This document shows positions 1 through 8,026 of a stretch of DNA of 50,552 bases, piece after piece. The DNA is from Xylanimonas cellulosilytica. GTDB lineage: Bacteria; Actinomycetota; Actinomycetes; Actinomycetales; Actinomycetaceae. The translations under genes and the position numbers were made by a program. Below the pieces are notes generated by a model that was given only the letters and a program-made list of their open reading frames with translations, was not told the DNA's origin and did no database searches. The DNA is taken from assembly GCA_001072465.1 (NCBI GenBank), contig JVKM01000060.1:1-50552 (forward strand), written 5' to 3'. The first letter of the stretch is position 1. Every line of letters begins with the position of its first letter.

Positions 1-726
1 GCCCAGATCTTTTCACGAACCCCCAACGGGTGCGGTCACAGGCAGGTAGCCATGTGCCTGCGTGCTGAGGAAGGGGAGCGCATCGCCGATAAGACGGTCT
101 TGAAGATGATGCGCCAGATGGGGCTGCGCTGCGGCATACGCCGCGAGAGGGCCTACCACAGGTACAACTCCTACAAGGGGGACGTGGGGCAACGCTTCGA
201 CAACATCATCGGTCGCGACTTTACGGCGACCGGCCCCTGGCAGAAAATGGGTACCGATGTCACCGAGTTCAAGCTCTCCTTCGGTAAGGCCTACCTCGCT
301 CCGGTCTACGACTTTGCCAGCAAAGAGATTGTCGCCTACTCCATCTCTATGTGCCCCAACCTCGCCCAGCAACAAGAGATGCTCCAGATACTCATGGACG
401 CCAAACCAGCAGGGGTCGAGCCGATCTTGCACTCGGACATGGGATGGCAGTACCAGCACGAGAGCTACATCAGCACGCTTGCCGATAACGGTTTCATCCA
501 GAGCATGTCACGCAAAGGCAACTGCATCGACAACGGTGCCACTGAGCAGGTCTTCGGTCACATCAAGGACGAGTTTTTTCGCGGCCAAGACTGGCAGACC
601 TTCGAGAGCTTCAAAGCCGACCTCGACGCCTACATCACGCACTGGAACACAACACGACGCCAAGTAAAGCTCAAGGGCCTGACCCCGGCAGAATACCGGG
701 ATCAGGCCCTACAGGAAGCCGCATAA
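1..726 (+). CDS. IS3-family transposase OrfB (5'-truncated by window edge)
   Basis: The reading frame is open from base 1 to the stop at 726, so the ATG at 52 is internal. This is the rve/DDE integrase core that cuts and rejoins the IS ends. The three acidic positions are visible: Asp in TDVTEF, Asp in HSDMGWQY, and Glu in NGATEQVFGHIKDEF. The C-terminus carries the usual HWNTTRRQ and LTPAEYR motifs. N-terminal residues match the HTH_21 stretch of OrfB (TPNGCGHRQV). In IS3 elements OrfB is normally made as an OrfAB fusion by programmed frameshifting; that region is not in view. There are no internal stops, so the visible part looks intact. Confidence 0.9.
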   Translation, partial: AQIFSRTPNGCGHRQVAMCLRAEEGERIADKTVLKMMRQMGLRCGIRRERAYHRYNSYKGDVGQRFDNIIGRDFTATGPWQKMGTDVTEFKLSFGKAYLAPVYDFASKEIVAYSISMCPNLAQQQEMLQILMDAKPAGVEPILHSDMGWQYQHESYISTLADNGFIQSMSRKGNCIDNGATEQVFGHIKDEFFRGQDWQTFESFKADLDAYITHWNTTRRQVKLKGLTPAEYRDQALQEAA

Positions 727-739
727 CGGCTACCATTTA

Positions 740-767
740 AAGCGTCCAAGTTTCGGGGCGCAGTTCA
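740..767. repeat. Right terminal inverted repeat of the IS3-family element
   Basis: The bases just after the transposase stop end in CAGTTCA at 761-767, giving a TGAACTG terminus on the other strand, as is usual in IS3 ends. The matching left repeat is outside the window. Confidence 0.6.
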
Positions 768-799
768 CGAGGGCTCGCGGGGGAGTATTTTGTCCGGGT

Positions 800-863
800 T
801 CCTCCCGCATGCTCATGTCGTCCGTCGGCAAGCCGTTAGTCTTGTCAGACGGCCGCGGGAGGA
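800..863. other. Nested inverted repeat upstream of the ABC-F gene
   Basis: TCCTCCCGC at 800-808 is the exact reverse complement of GCGGGAGGA at 855-863, and CCGTC (822-826) pairs with GACGG (848-852) inside it. It lies between the IS end and the ABC-F promoter. It could be a terminator for readthrough from the IS or part of a regulatory region. No T-tract follows, so a simple terminator is not certain. Confidence 0.4.
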
Positions 864-910
864 CGCCCCCATTTCCGTGTAGAACTACCGCGCCTGCGCA
901 CCGTTGCCGG

Positions 911-976
911 TATAATGTCCCCATGGACTCCTGACATAATGCCTCCCTGCCCCTCCTCCCCAAGGTGCATTATGTC
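911..976 (+). promoter_or_regulatory. ABC-F promoter and leader: perfect -10, mini-ORF and start-codon hairpin
   Basis: TATAAT at 911-916 is a perfect -10 box; no good -35 is seen. Six bases downstream lies ATG GAC TCC TGA (923-934), a three-codon ORF positioned for leaderless translation. Its stop overlaps GACATAATGC (933-942), which is the exact reverse complement of GCATTATGTC (967-976). The second arm contains the ABC-F start codon (972-974) and starts just after its weak AAGG site. Sequestration of the start is inferred; such leaders are known for some ABC-F resistance genes. Confidence 0.5.
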
Positions 977-2681
977 CACGATTGTCTTTTCCCACGTCTT
1001 CTTTTCCTACGGCACGCTGCCCGTCCTCACTAACGTCTCCTTCACGTGTGGGCCCGCCGACCGCCTCGTCGTCGTCGGTCCGAACGGGATCGGCAAGTCA
1101 ACGCTGCTGGCCCTCGCAGCAGGCCAACTCCAGCCGGACTCCGGAACGATCACCGGCCCGGCACTCTCCGCGACCCAGCTAGTTCCCCCAATTCATCGGC
1201 CCGCGGCCACGCGGTCAGAACCGGGAGTCCCTCTGGCGTCTCGTCCTCCGCTCGAGGGAGACAGGGAGTCCCGCACCGTCGCACAGCTCATCGATGTCGC
1301 CACATCGAGCATCCGCGTACTGGCGGCGCGCTTCGACTTCCTCACCGAGCGCCTCGCCCAGGACCCCTCTCCGCGCGACGAAGCGGAGTACGACCGCGTC
1401 CTAGCGGCGATGATCACACGGGATGCGTGGACCATCGACACGCGCCTCGAACAGACCCTGGAGGCCCTCGACCTAGGAGGCCTCGACCGCTCCCGCCCCC
1501 TCGCCTCCCTCTCCCCGGGGCAGCGTGCCCGCCTGCGCCTGGCCCTCACCCTCGTCGATCGACCAGAGGCCCTCGTCCTGGATGAGCCGACGAACCACCT
1601 GGACACTGACGGGCGCGAGCACCTAGCACACACAATCGACGACTGGCAGGGGCCGGTGCTCATGACCAGCCACGACCGGGCCTTCATTGAGCGCACGGCG
1701 ACGGCACTGCTCGACCTGGATCCGACACCGTGGCAGGCGGTGGCAATCTCCAAGGGAGAGCCCGCGGATTTCGGGGCGTACAGGGTACGAGGATCCTACT
1801 CGGACTACCTGCGCAACAAGTCCGACGCACGCTCGCGGCACACCGCGATCCATGCGGATCAGCAGGCCGAGAAACGCCGACTCGTATCTCACCAGCGGGA
1901 TTCGACGGTGGTGGGGCATGCACGCTTCAAACCCCGCACCGAGATACGGATGGCACAGAAGTACTATGCAGACCGCGCCCAAACTGTGTCAACGAGGCGC
2001 ATCAACGACGACTCCCGGAGGCTGTCGGTTCTCGCGGCGCACGAAGTCCCCAAGCCCCGCTATGACCAGGGCGGGTTCTCTTTCCCTCGCGCCATGAGGA
2101 CCACCACGGGCGGGACATCACCGCACCCCCACGCAATGGGTATCGCCCTGGCCGTCCGCGGCGCGTCGGTGGAGGGACGCCTCGCGCCGACCTCCTTCGA
2201 GGTGCGCTACGGCGAGCACCTCCTCGTCGCGGGGCCCAACGGGTCGGGCAAGACCACCCTGCTGGAGTGGATCGCACGCGGGGCACCCAGCGGGGCGCAC
2301 GGATGCGTCGACGCCGCCTCCGGGGTCGTCCTCGTGCCCCAGGTGCTCCCGCGGCCCGGCGATCCCCTCATCCCCGAGAATGCGTGGTACCTGGGCATCG
2401 GGGAGGCCGGGAAGGGATTCGTTCCCCCAGCGGCGTGGAACCGGCCGCTCGGTGAGCTCTCCGCGGGAAACCAACGGAGGGCACAGCTGGCGTTCGCGGC
2501 ACGGGCCGACGCTCAGATCCTCGTGATCGACGAGCCCACGAACTACCTGGACCTGAACGCCCTGGAGTCCCTCGAAGAGACAATGCGCGAGTGGGAGGGA
2601 ACCCTGGTTATCTCAACGCACGACGAGTGGCTGATCACCCGCTGGTGGGGCCGCCTCCATCGGCTCGACGAGAGACGATAG
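972..2681 (+). CDS. ABC-F family ATPase (ribosome-acting, possible antibiotic resistance)
   Basis: A 569-residue protein with two ABC ATPase domains and no membrane segment, the ABC-F layout. Domain 1: Walker A GPNGIGKST (36-44), signature LSPGQ (180-184), Walker B and D-loop LVLDEPTNHLD (201-211). The linker at about 280-360 is rich in Arg and Lys, as expected for the arm that reaches ribosomal P-site tRNA. Domain 2: GPNGSGKTT (421-429), LSAGNQ, LVIDEPTNYLD. ABC-F proteins act on the ribosome, either displacing antibiotics or relieving stalled translation. The ATG at 972 is preferred over the in-frame ATG at 915 because homology begins there and the upstream codons form a leader. It stands alone, next to an IS and a toxin-antitoxin pair. 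The drug class cannot be told from sequence. Confidence 0.85.
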   Translation: MSTIVFSHVFFSYGTLPVLTNVSFTCGPADRLVVVGPNGIGKSTLLALAAGQLQPDSGTITGPALSATQLVPPIHRPAATRSEPGVPLASRPPLEGDRESRTVAQLIDVATSSIRVLAARFDFLTERLAQDPSPRDEAEYDRVLAAMITRDAWTIDTRLEQTLEALDLGGLDRSRPLASLSPGQRARLRLALTLVDRPEALVLDEPTNHLDTDGREHLAHTIDDWQGPVLMTSHDRAFIERTATALLDLDPTPWQAVAISKGEPADFGAYRVRGSYSDYLRNKSDARSRHTAIHADQQAEKRRLVSHQRDSTVVGHARFKPRTEIRMAQKYYADRAQTVSTRRINDDSRRLSVLAAHEVPKPRYDQGGFSFPRAMRTTTGGTSPHPHAMGIALAVRGASVEGRLAPTSFEVRYGEHLLVAGPNGSGKTTLLEWIARGAPSGAHGCVDAASGVVLVPQVLPRPGDPLIPENAWYLGIGEAGKGFVPPAAWNRPLGELSAGNQRRAQLAFAARADAQILVIDEPTNYLDLNALESLEETMREWEGTLVISTHDEWLITRWWGRLHRLDERR

Positions 2682-2774
2682 CGCTGAGGGCAGCCCCCGC
2701 ACCCGCGCCCCCATGTCCATCGGCGGCAATCCGGTCATCCAGTAGCGACACCCTGGCACATCACCATCCCACTG

Positions 2775-2813
2775 GCGACACACTCCCCCACCTTCTGTAC
2801 AATGTTCTGTACA
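2775..2813 (+). promoter_or_regulatory. yefM-yoeB promoter with paired TGTACA operators
   Basis: TGTACA occurs at 2796-2801 and again at 2808-2813, 12 bp centre to centre. TACAAT (2798-2803) is a good -10 inside the first site, with GCGACA (2775-2780) 17 bp upstream as a poor -35. TGTACA is the core motif known for the E. coli YefM-YoeB operator, so autorepression by the antitoxin-toxin complex is strongly suggested. Confidence 0.75.
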
Positions 2814-2834
2814 TAGGCGAGCAGAGGAGCACCC

Positions 2835-3104
2835 ATGAAGATCATGACCTACACCGAGTCGCGCGCACGCTACGCCGAGGTCCTCGACCAGGTCGTCAAC
2901 GACCGCGAGGAAATCGTCATCACCCGACAGGGGCACGAGAGCGTCGTCATCATGGCCCTCGACGAGTACGAGTCCCTCATGGAGACCGTCTACCTCATGC
3001 AATCCCCCGCGAACGCCCGCCACCTGCGCGAATCCATCGCGCAGCTGCGACACGGCAACCTCGAAGAGCACGATCTCATCGACATCCCTGACGAGGAGAA
3101 CTAA
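2835..3104 (+). CDS. yefM: YefM/Phd-family antitoxin
   Basis: An 89-residue antitoxin of the Phd/YefM family. The N-terminal half (MTYTESRARYAEVLDQV, then ITRQGHESVVIMALDEYESL) is the DNA-binding and dimerisation fold. The acidic C-terminal tail (about 60-89, ending DIPDEEN) is the part expected to wrap and neutralise YoeB. GAGGAG at 2823-2828 is a good ribosome site for the ATG at 2835. The toxin starts two bases after the stop, so the pair is co-transcribed. Regulation is by the TGTACA sites upstream. Confidence 0.93.
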   Translation: MKIMTYTESRARYAEVLDQVVNDREEIVITRQGHESVVIMALDEYESLMETVYLMQSPANARHLRESIAQLRHGNLEEHDLIDIPDEEN

Positions 3105-3106
3105 CG

Positions 3107-3370
3107 ATGCTCAAAGTCTTGTGGACCCCACACGCCTGGAACGACTATGTCTGGTGGCAGTTCGAGGATCGCAAGACCCTCAAGCGCATCAACGCTCTCG
3201 TTGCGGATATCCAGCGCAACGGGAACGAGGGGATCGGCAAGCCTGAGCCTCTCCGCTACGAATACACCGGCTTTTGGTCGCGCCGAATCGACGGACGCAA
3301 CAGATTGGTTTATCGCATCACCGAAGATACGGTCGAAATCGTTGCCTGCCGCTTCCACTATGGCCAGTAA
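3107..3370 (+). CDS. yoeB: YoeB-family mRNA interferase toxin
   Basis: An 87-residue RelE/YoeB-fold ribosome-dependent endoribonuclease that cleaves mRNA in the A site. The catalytic positions known for YoeB are present: Glu47 in GKPEPL, the basic cluster WSRRIDGRNR (57-66), and the C-terminal HY pair (His84, Tyr85 in CRFHYGQ). Length and the LKVLWTPHAWNDYVWW start are typical. All active-site residues are intact, so the toxin is probably functional. Confidence 0.95.
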   Translation: MLKVLWTPHAWNDYVWWQFEDRKTLKRINALVADIQRNGNEGIGKPEPLRYEYTGFWSRRIDGRNRLVYRITEDTVEIVACRFHYGQ

Positions 3371-3430
3371 ACATTCACGAGGCCCGCGCTGGTTCCACCC
3401 CCACAACAAGTAACGTCGCTCTCACGCCAA

Positions 3431-3460
3431 GCGCCGCGGCTGCCCCTGCAGCCGCGGCGC
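3431..3460. terminator. Bidirectional hairpin between yoeB and the methyltransferase gene
   Basis: A perfect 13-bp GC-only stem (3431-3443 with 3448-3460) with a CCCT loop lies between two convergent genes. There is no T-run on either side, so it may act as a simple stem-type terminator. Confidence 0.55.
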
Positions 3461-3478
3461 CCGCGCACACAACAACGA

Positions 3479-5170
3479 TCAGTACGTCAGGAATCCCCAC
3501 CGGATCAGGTCACGCAGGGGCGCCTCGATCTCGGCGCGCACATCATCAACCTCAACCGACGTGAGCATCGCGACGGCCGCCGCGATCTGCCCAACCGTCA
3601 GCTCGCCGTCGGAAGCGCCCACGACCGCGGACACGGACGAGGAGACGGGCACGGAACGGCCCAGTCCCCCGCCCTGGTGCATGATGATCAACTCCGGGTC
3701 GGGGCTGCCCGGCACGTAGTGACGCTCCTCGCGCACGTCCGAGGCGCGCGTCAGCGCGGTGTCCCACAGCTCCGGGGCGCGCAGGGAGGCCAGCGCCCAG
3801 GCAACGTCGCGCCCGCGCGGGGCGTGCCCATCGAGGGACAGGTCGTAGGCGCGCTTTCCACCGGAGGCGGCCTCGGCCTCGTCGAGCCTGCGCAGCGCCA
3901 CGAAGCCCATGCCGATCGCGCCCGTGCCCGCGCGGCGGAAGTCGGCCAGCCACGAGGTAAAGGCGCGCTCGTAGTCGGCACGGGCCATGAGCTGGCCGCC
4001 CGAGTCGCGGATCCACATGTCCACGTAGCGCGCGGGGTCGAGGACGTCGCGCTGGACGACCCACGCGTCCACCGGCAGGCCGTCGAGCCACGAATCCACG
4101 CGCCACGACCACTGCGTGTCGGGGTTGCGGTCGGCGGGGATCTCCCAGTTGGCGAGCATCTGCAGGGCGCCACCCTCGTTCATGCACGCGGGCGCGCCGC
4201 GCAGGACCGCGCGGATCAGGTTGTCTCGGTCCATGCCGCCGTCGCGGTACTCGAGCAGGCCGGCGGCGCCGCGCACCGAGTCCGGGGTGATGACGAAGGG
4301 CGGGTTGGTGACGATGAGGTCGAAGGTCTCGCCCTCGACGGGCTCGAAGAGGGAGCCCTCGCGCACGTCAATGACAGCCTCGTTGAGGGCGGCGTTGAAC
4401 TGGGTGAGCGCGCACGCGCGCGACGACAGATCGGTGGCGACGACGCGGTCGGCGTGCGTAGCCAAGTAGAGGGCCTGGATGCCACAGCCACAGCCCACGT
4501 CGAGGGCCGAATCAACCTGCTCACGCACCGTCATTTCCAGCAGCGTCAGGGTCGCGCCGCCGATGCCGAGCACGTGGTCATCGGACAGCGGCTTGCCGGT
4601 CTGCACCTCCGCCAGGTCCGAGGCCACCCACCACTCGTGGTCGCCGCCCGGCAGGGTCGCCGCGTGGGGGCGCAGGTCGAAGAGGGCGCGCAGCCACGGG
4701 TCCGCCTCGACCTCGGGCTCGGGGGCCTCCTCGTCGGGGTCGCGCATCGTCGGCAGGCTCGGGGCCTTCGGGGCCGAGGCCTCCTCACGTTCTTCCTTGG
4801 GTTCGCGCTTGGGCGCGCCGCCCGCGCGGGGCATGACGAGAGCGGAGGCGGCCTCGGCCTCGTCGATGGTGGCCGCGAGGCCGAGGGACTCCAGCCCGCG
4901 CGCGCCAAGCGTCGGGAGGGCCTCGTTCAGGGCCGAGGCGCGCTCGGGCAGTCCCAGGATGAAGAAGCGCGTGAGGACCGCGGCGGGGTCGGTCGCGCCC
5001 GCAAGCTCGACGAGGGCAGGCAGTCGCGAGTCCCGCATGAGGGCGGACAGTGCGCCCTCACTGATCAGGGTCTGAAGATTCTCAACAGTCCACTCCGATG
5101 CGATCACGTCGGCGCGCAGGCGCCCGATCAGGTCACGGTCCAGGGCGGGAACGGGTACGGAAGTCGTCAT
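3479..5170 (-). CDS. Class I SAM-dependent methyltransferase with N-terminal extension
   Basis: A 563-residue protein. The C-terminal half holds a Rossmann methyltransferase: SAM motif I LDVGCGCG (223-230), ATDLSSRA (acidic ribose loop), and NPPF (289-292), the motif of HemK/RlmG-type N-methyltransferases that act on glutamine or base amino groups. The first 110 residues are helical and resemble the actinobacterial DUF7059 domain; an acidic, Pro-rich linker (about 117-157) follows. The substrate cannot be told; rRNA or a release-factor-like protein would fit NPPF. The ATG at 5170 has no clear ribosome site but a TAGGCT box ends exactly 6 bases upstream, fitting a leaderless mRNA. Divergent from the DUF808 gene. 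Confidence 0.8.
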   Translation of the reverse strand: MTTSVPVPALDRDLIGRLRADVIASEWTVENLQTLISEGALSALMRDSRLPALVELAGATDPAAVLTRFFILGLPERASALNEALPTLGARGLESLGLAATIDEAEAASALVMPRAGGAPKREPKEEREEASAPKAPSLPTMRDPDEEAPEPEVEADPWLRALFDLRPHAATLPGGDHEWWVASDLAEVQTGKPLSDDHVLGIGGATLTLLEMTVREQVDSALDVGCGCGIQALYLATHADRVVATDLSSRACALTQFNAALNEAVIDVREGSLFEPVEGETFDLIVTNPPFVITPDSVRGAAGLLEYRDGGMDRDNLIRAVLRGAPACMNEGGALQMLANWEIPADRNPDTQWSWRVDSWLDGLPVDAWVVQRDVLDPARYVDMWIRDSGGQLMARADYERAFTSWLADFRRAGTGAIGMGFVALRRLDEAEAASGGKRAYDLSLDGHAPRGRDVAWALASLRAPELWDTALTRASDVREERHYVPGSPDPELIIMHQGGGLGRSVPVSSSVSAVVGASDGELTVGQIAAAVAMLTSVEVDDVRAEIEAPLRDLIRWGFLTY

Positions 5171-5176
5171 GACTCA

Positions 5177-5182
5177 AGCCTA
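5177..5182 (-). promoter_or_regulatory. Leaderless-type -10 box of the methyltransferase gene
   Basis: Minus-strand TAGGCT (TAnnnT) ends 6 bases before the ATG at 5170, so transcription would start at the start codon. Confidence 0.45.
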
Positions 5183-5249
5183 TCCCCACGCGTACAATGC
5201 GCGGGTACCCAACCAGAAGCCTCACGTCAGGCTCAGAGGAGGAAACCCC

Positions 5250-6218
5250 ATGTCCGGTGGACTTGTCGCACTGCTCGACGATATCGCGACCCTCGCGAAG
5301 GTCACGGCCTCGTCGATCGACGACGTCGCGGCCAACGCCGTCAAGGCTTCCTCAAAGGCGGTGGGCGTCGTCATCGACGACACCGCGGTGACGCCTCAGT
5401 ACGTGTCGGGCCTGAGCCCGGCGCGCGAGTTGCCCATCATCGGCAAGATCGCGCGCGGCTCCCTCATCAACAAGCTGTTCATCATCCTGCCGATCGCGCT
5501 CCTGCTCACCTGGCTGGCCCCGCAGGTTCTACCATTTCTGCTGGTCGTGGGCGGTGCGTACCTGTGCTTCGAAGGCGGTGAGAAGGTCCTCGAGAATCTC
5601 GGCTGGCTACCCGGCCACCACGAGGAGCACGACGAGGGTGACGCCACCTCCAGCGAGGAACTCGAGAAGGGCATCGTCGCCTCCGCGACCCGCACCGACC
5701 TGATCCTCAGCGCCGAAATCATGCTCGTGTCCATGGCCGGCCTGTCCAACGAGACCGGCATCATGCGCGTCGCCGTCCTCATCGCGGTCGCGTTCTTCAT
5801 GACGTTCTTCGTGTACGGCCTCGTCGCGCTGCTCGTGAAGGCGGACGACTTCGGCCTCCACCTTGCCAAGGATGCCATCAAGCCCGAGGACAACCGCCCC
5901 GGCCCCGTCGACAACGTGGGCCGCACGATCGTGCGCGTCATGCCGCACATCTTCAACGTGATCGGCGTCGTCGGCACGGTCGCTATGCTGTGGGTCGGCG
6001 GCCACCTGGTCATCGCGAACCTCGCCGAGGTCGGAGTCCCCGTCTTCCACCACATCCTCGAGGTCGCTGAGCACGCGGTGTCCGGCGCGGGCGGATTCGT
6101 GACCTGGCTGGTCGAGACTCTCCTGTCCGGCATCTTCGGCGTCATCCTCGGTGCCGTCATCGCGTGGATCGTCGTGGGCGTTTCCGGACTCGTGCGTCGG
6201 GCGCGCACGAAGGCCTGA
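5250..6218 (+). CDS. DUF808 (YedI-like) inner-membrane protein
   Basis: A 322-residue multi-spanning membrane protein of the DUF808/YedI family, whose function is unknown. The family start is seen (SGGLVALLDDIATLAKVTA then SIDDVAA), followed by the DDTAVTPQYV stretch and hydrophobic segments near KLFIILPIALLLTWLAP, MRVAVLIAVAFFMTFFVYGL, VIGVVGTVAMLWVGGHLVI and the C-terminal helix. The ATG at 5250 is chosen over 5169 because AGAGGAGG (5234-5241) sits at the right distance and homology begins there. A -10-like TACAAT is at 5193-5198. It is a single-gene unit closed by the hairpin at 6233. Confidence 0.88.
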   Translation: MSGGLVALLDDIATLAKVTASSIDDVAANAVKASSKAVGVVIDDTAVTPQYVSGLSPARELPIIGKIARGSLINKLFIILPIALLLTWLAPQVLPFLLVVGGAYLCFEGGEKVLENLGWLPGHHEEHDEGDATSSEELEKGIVASATRTDLILSAEIMLVSMAGLSNETGIMRVAVLIAVAFFMTFFVYGLVALLVKADDFGLHLAKDAIKPEDNRPGPVDNVGRTIVRVMPHIFNVIGVVGTVAMLWVGGHLVIANLAEVGVPVFHHILEVAEHAVSGAGGFVTWLVETLLSGIFGVILGAVIAWIVVGVSGLVRRARTKA

Positions 6219-6232
6219 TCGTCTGTCGTTTC

Positions 6233-6274
6233 ACGAGGCCGGGGCGTGGTCGCGAGACCCAGCCCCGGCCTCGT
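6233..6274 (+). terminator. Terminator of the DUF808 gene, built from two inverted copies of the 12-mer repeat
   Basis: ACGAGGCCGGGGC (6233-6245) pairs perfectly with GCCCCGGCCTCGT (6262-6274), 14 bases after the stop. The arms are copies of a 12-mer that recurs through the window. Confidence 0.7.
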
Positions 6275-6380
6275 CGTTGATCGCACTGCGCGAAAGGTGA
6301 CACATAACCCCTACGCAAGGCGGGACTTAAGTACTACCCTTGGAGTCAACAGACAAACGACGACGCCCAGGAGGAGCATG

Positions 6381-7064
6381 ATGACCGTCTACACCCTGCC
6401 CGAACTTCCCTACGATTACACCGCTCTCGAGCCCCACATTTCCGGCCGCATCATGGAGCTGCACCACTCCAAGCACCACGCCAACTACGTGGCCGGCGCG
6501 AACGCGGCCCTCGAGAAGCTGGCCGCCGCCCGCGAGTCCGGCGACTTCGCCGCGATCAACCTATGGGAGAAGAACCTGGCTTTCAACCTGGGCGGTCACA
6601 CCAACCACTCCATCTTCTGGACCAACATGACCGGCGAGGGCGCCTCGCGCCCCGAGGGTGAGCTCGGCGCCGCCATCGACGAGTTCTTCGGCTCCTTTGA
6701 GTCCTTCCAGGCTCAGTTCGCCGCCGCTGCCCTGGGCCTGCAGGGCTCCGGCTGGGCCGTCCTCGCGTGGGACACCGTCGGCAAGCGCCTCGTCACCTAC
6801 CAGATGACCGACCAGCAGGGCAACATCCCGGTCGCGACCGTTCCGCTGCTCATGATCGACATGTGGGAGCACGCCTTCTACCTGGATTACCTCAACGTCA
6901 AGGCCGACTACGTCAAGGCCTGGTGGAACCTCGTGAACTGGGAGAACGTCGCCTCCCGCTTCCAGGCCGCCCGCCTGTCCTCCGGCCTGGTCAACGCCCA
7001 CTCCGCGCTGACCGACCTGGGTGCCCACGCGGTCGACACCGTCAAGGGCTGGTGGAAGAACTGA
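6381..7064 (+). CDS. sodA: Superoxide dismutase, Mn/Fe type
   Basis: A 227-residue cytosolic enzyme that dismutates superoxide to oxygen and peroxide. The N-terminal helical hairpin carries the first metal ligand region ([13 protein letters not shown]), then [12 protein letters not shown] with the second His, and the C-terminal domain has [11 protein letters not shown] supplying the Asp and His ligands. The Gly/Gln pattern that separates Mn from Fe enzymes cannot be settled by eye. GGAGGAG at 6370-6376 favours ATG 6381 over the adjacent ATG 6378. It is monocistronic and followed by a very strong terminator. Confidence 0.95.
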   Translation: MTVYTLPELPYDYTALEPHISGRIMELHHSKHHANYVAGANAALEKLAAARESGDFAAINLWEKNLAFNLGGHTNHSIFWTNMTGEGASRPEGELGAAIDEFFGSFESFQAQFAAAALGLQGSGWAVLAWDTVGKRLVTYQMTDQQGNIPVATVPLLMIDMWEHAFYLDYLNVKADYVKAWWNLVNWENVASRFQAARLSSGLVNAHSALTDLGAHAVDTVKGWWKN

Positions 7065-7166
7065 GCGTTCGCGCCTGACGCGACCGCGGCCGTTGTTACC
7101 GAGCTGAGGCTCGGACGCTGAGTTTCTAGCGCTGACTTATCGGCGCCGACGGCGCGGCCACCGCAC

Positions 7167-7208
7167 ACAACGAGAGGCGGGATCCTTCGGGGTCCCGCCT
7201 CTCGTTGT
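7167..7208 (+). terminator. sodA terminator with UUCG tetraloop
   Basis: A 19-bp stem (7167-7185 with 7190-7208, one G-U pair) is closed by a C(UUCG)G tetraloop, the most stable RNA loop type, and followed by an AT stretch. It lies 100 bases after sodA. Confidence 0.85.
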
Positions 7209-7395
7209 ATCACTGAGCATCTGGAAGGCGGCGGGAGGCCTGCGAGCCCGTCAGGACCTGCTTCTGTGAACGCATCCTGCGCGCGTTAACCCGGTGGGTG
7301 ACTGTGCGGGCAGGCTGCCCACCACGCCACCAATGGGGTTTAGCCGTGCATCAGCGGGGGTGCCAGTAGATGGGCCCAGCTGCCAGTCCCACGGC

Positions 7396-7553
7396 GCGAA
7401 AAAACTCGCCCGACACGGCCCCTCCAGCGACATCTCCGCGAAAAAACTCGCCCAGCACGCCTGAAAACAGCGTTTTTCGCCCGTTTGGGCTTGCAGGGCG
7501 AACTTTTTCGCACACCGCAGCAGAAATAGAGGACGCTGGGCGAACTGTTTCGC
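7396..7553. repeat. Four-box palindromic element (F-F-R-R), copy 1
   Basis: GCGAAAAAACTCGCCC occurs at 7396-7411 and 7438-7453, then inverted as GGGCGAACTTTTTCGC at 7496-7511 and GGGCGAACTGTTTCGC at 7538-7553. Box starts are 42, 58 and 42 bases apart, the same pattern as the copy at 49034. Most boxes are themselves small palindromes (GCGAA...TTCGC). Confidence 0.8.
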
Positions 7554-7619
7554 GCGTGTGCGCTGATAGAGCCGAGCAGGGTGAGTTGTGTCCCGCCTGT
7601 GGGTCGGGATGGAGCTGGG

Positions 7620-7793
7620 GTGACAGAAAAACCGCCCCTGCGTGAGGTGTTGTGGGGTGCCGTGAAATATTCTTCGCCCCGGCACGCCGAAAAGTGCAGT
7701 ATTTTGCCCATTTTGAGCGAGCAGGGCGATATTTCTTTCACTGAGGACGTGAGTCAAGCGGTGGGGCGCCCTGCTGGGGCGATATTTCTTCCA
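7620..7793. repeat. Four-box palindromic element, divergent copy 2
   Basis: The central part (7681-7729, GGCACGCC, GAAAA, TTTTGCCC, GCAGGGCGA) matches the centre of copy 1 and follows it in tandem. Its boxes differ: a forward box ending CGCCC at 7637, another ending at 7679 (GAAATATTCTTCGCCC), and reverse boxes GGGCGATATTTCTT at 7724 and 7777. Forward spacing is again 42. Confidence 0.6.
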
Positions 7794-7916
7794 TGGAGGC
7801 TCGCTGGAAGTGGCGGTGGTTGCCGTGGAGTGCCTCGATGAGACCGATACCCCCATGCCGCGTGTCAGTGCCTGGTTGCGGCACCCGTGGGTGGTGGCTG
7901 GGACTGCCTCAGAAAA

Positions 7917-8026
7917 GTCGCACGTAATTCGATTGGGTTAAGTTTCAATAAAGTCTGAAAACGTTGCAATTCCAACGATCTGATTTTCGAATTTGAAAGG
8001 GGTGTGGGGGAATTGCATGCGAAATT
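7917..8026. repeat. MITE-like element with inverted ends, copy A
   Basis: It starts GTCGCACGTAATT and ends with the degenerate inverse AATTGCATGCGAAATT. It shares both ends and the internal GAAAACGTTG plus a downstream CCAA and GAAAGG with the copy at 21302. The ends of copy A have drifted, so it is the older or decayed copy. Confidence 0.7.

Larger units (their letters stand above)
1..767 (+). mobile_element. IS3-family insertion sequence, 3' part (left end outside window)
   Basis: The element holds the orfB transposase and its right terminal repeat. The right end reads, on the complementary strand, TGAACTGCGCCCCGAAACTT, a TG-starting IS3-like terminus whose outer edge is at about 767. The left end and orfA lie before the window. 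The boundary is inferred from the terminal sequence and not from a target duplication. Confidence 0.75.

Noticed and set aside
730-963. 77-codon minus-strand frame after the IS3 element
   Set aside because: No family match, no ribosome site; it overlaps the IS end and the ABC-F promoter.
3677-5581. 634-codon plus-strand frame over the methyltransferase gene
   Set aside because: Antisense shadow of a gene with clear SAM and NPPF motifs; the composition is Arg/Gly/Ala/Val-rich without a fold.
7396-7793. CRISPR-like array
   Set aside because: The repeats are inverted in the second half, are 16 bp and are not separated by constant-length unique spacers of CRISPR type; no cas genes are present.
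7251-7856. 201-codon minus-strand frame in the repeat spacer
   Set aside because: It runs through two copies of the four-box repeat, has no motif, no ribosome site, and the corresponding frame does not persist in the third copy.
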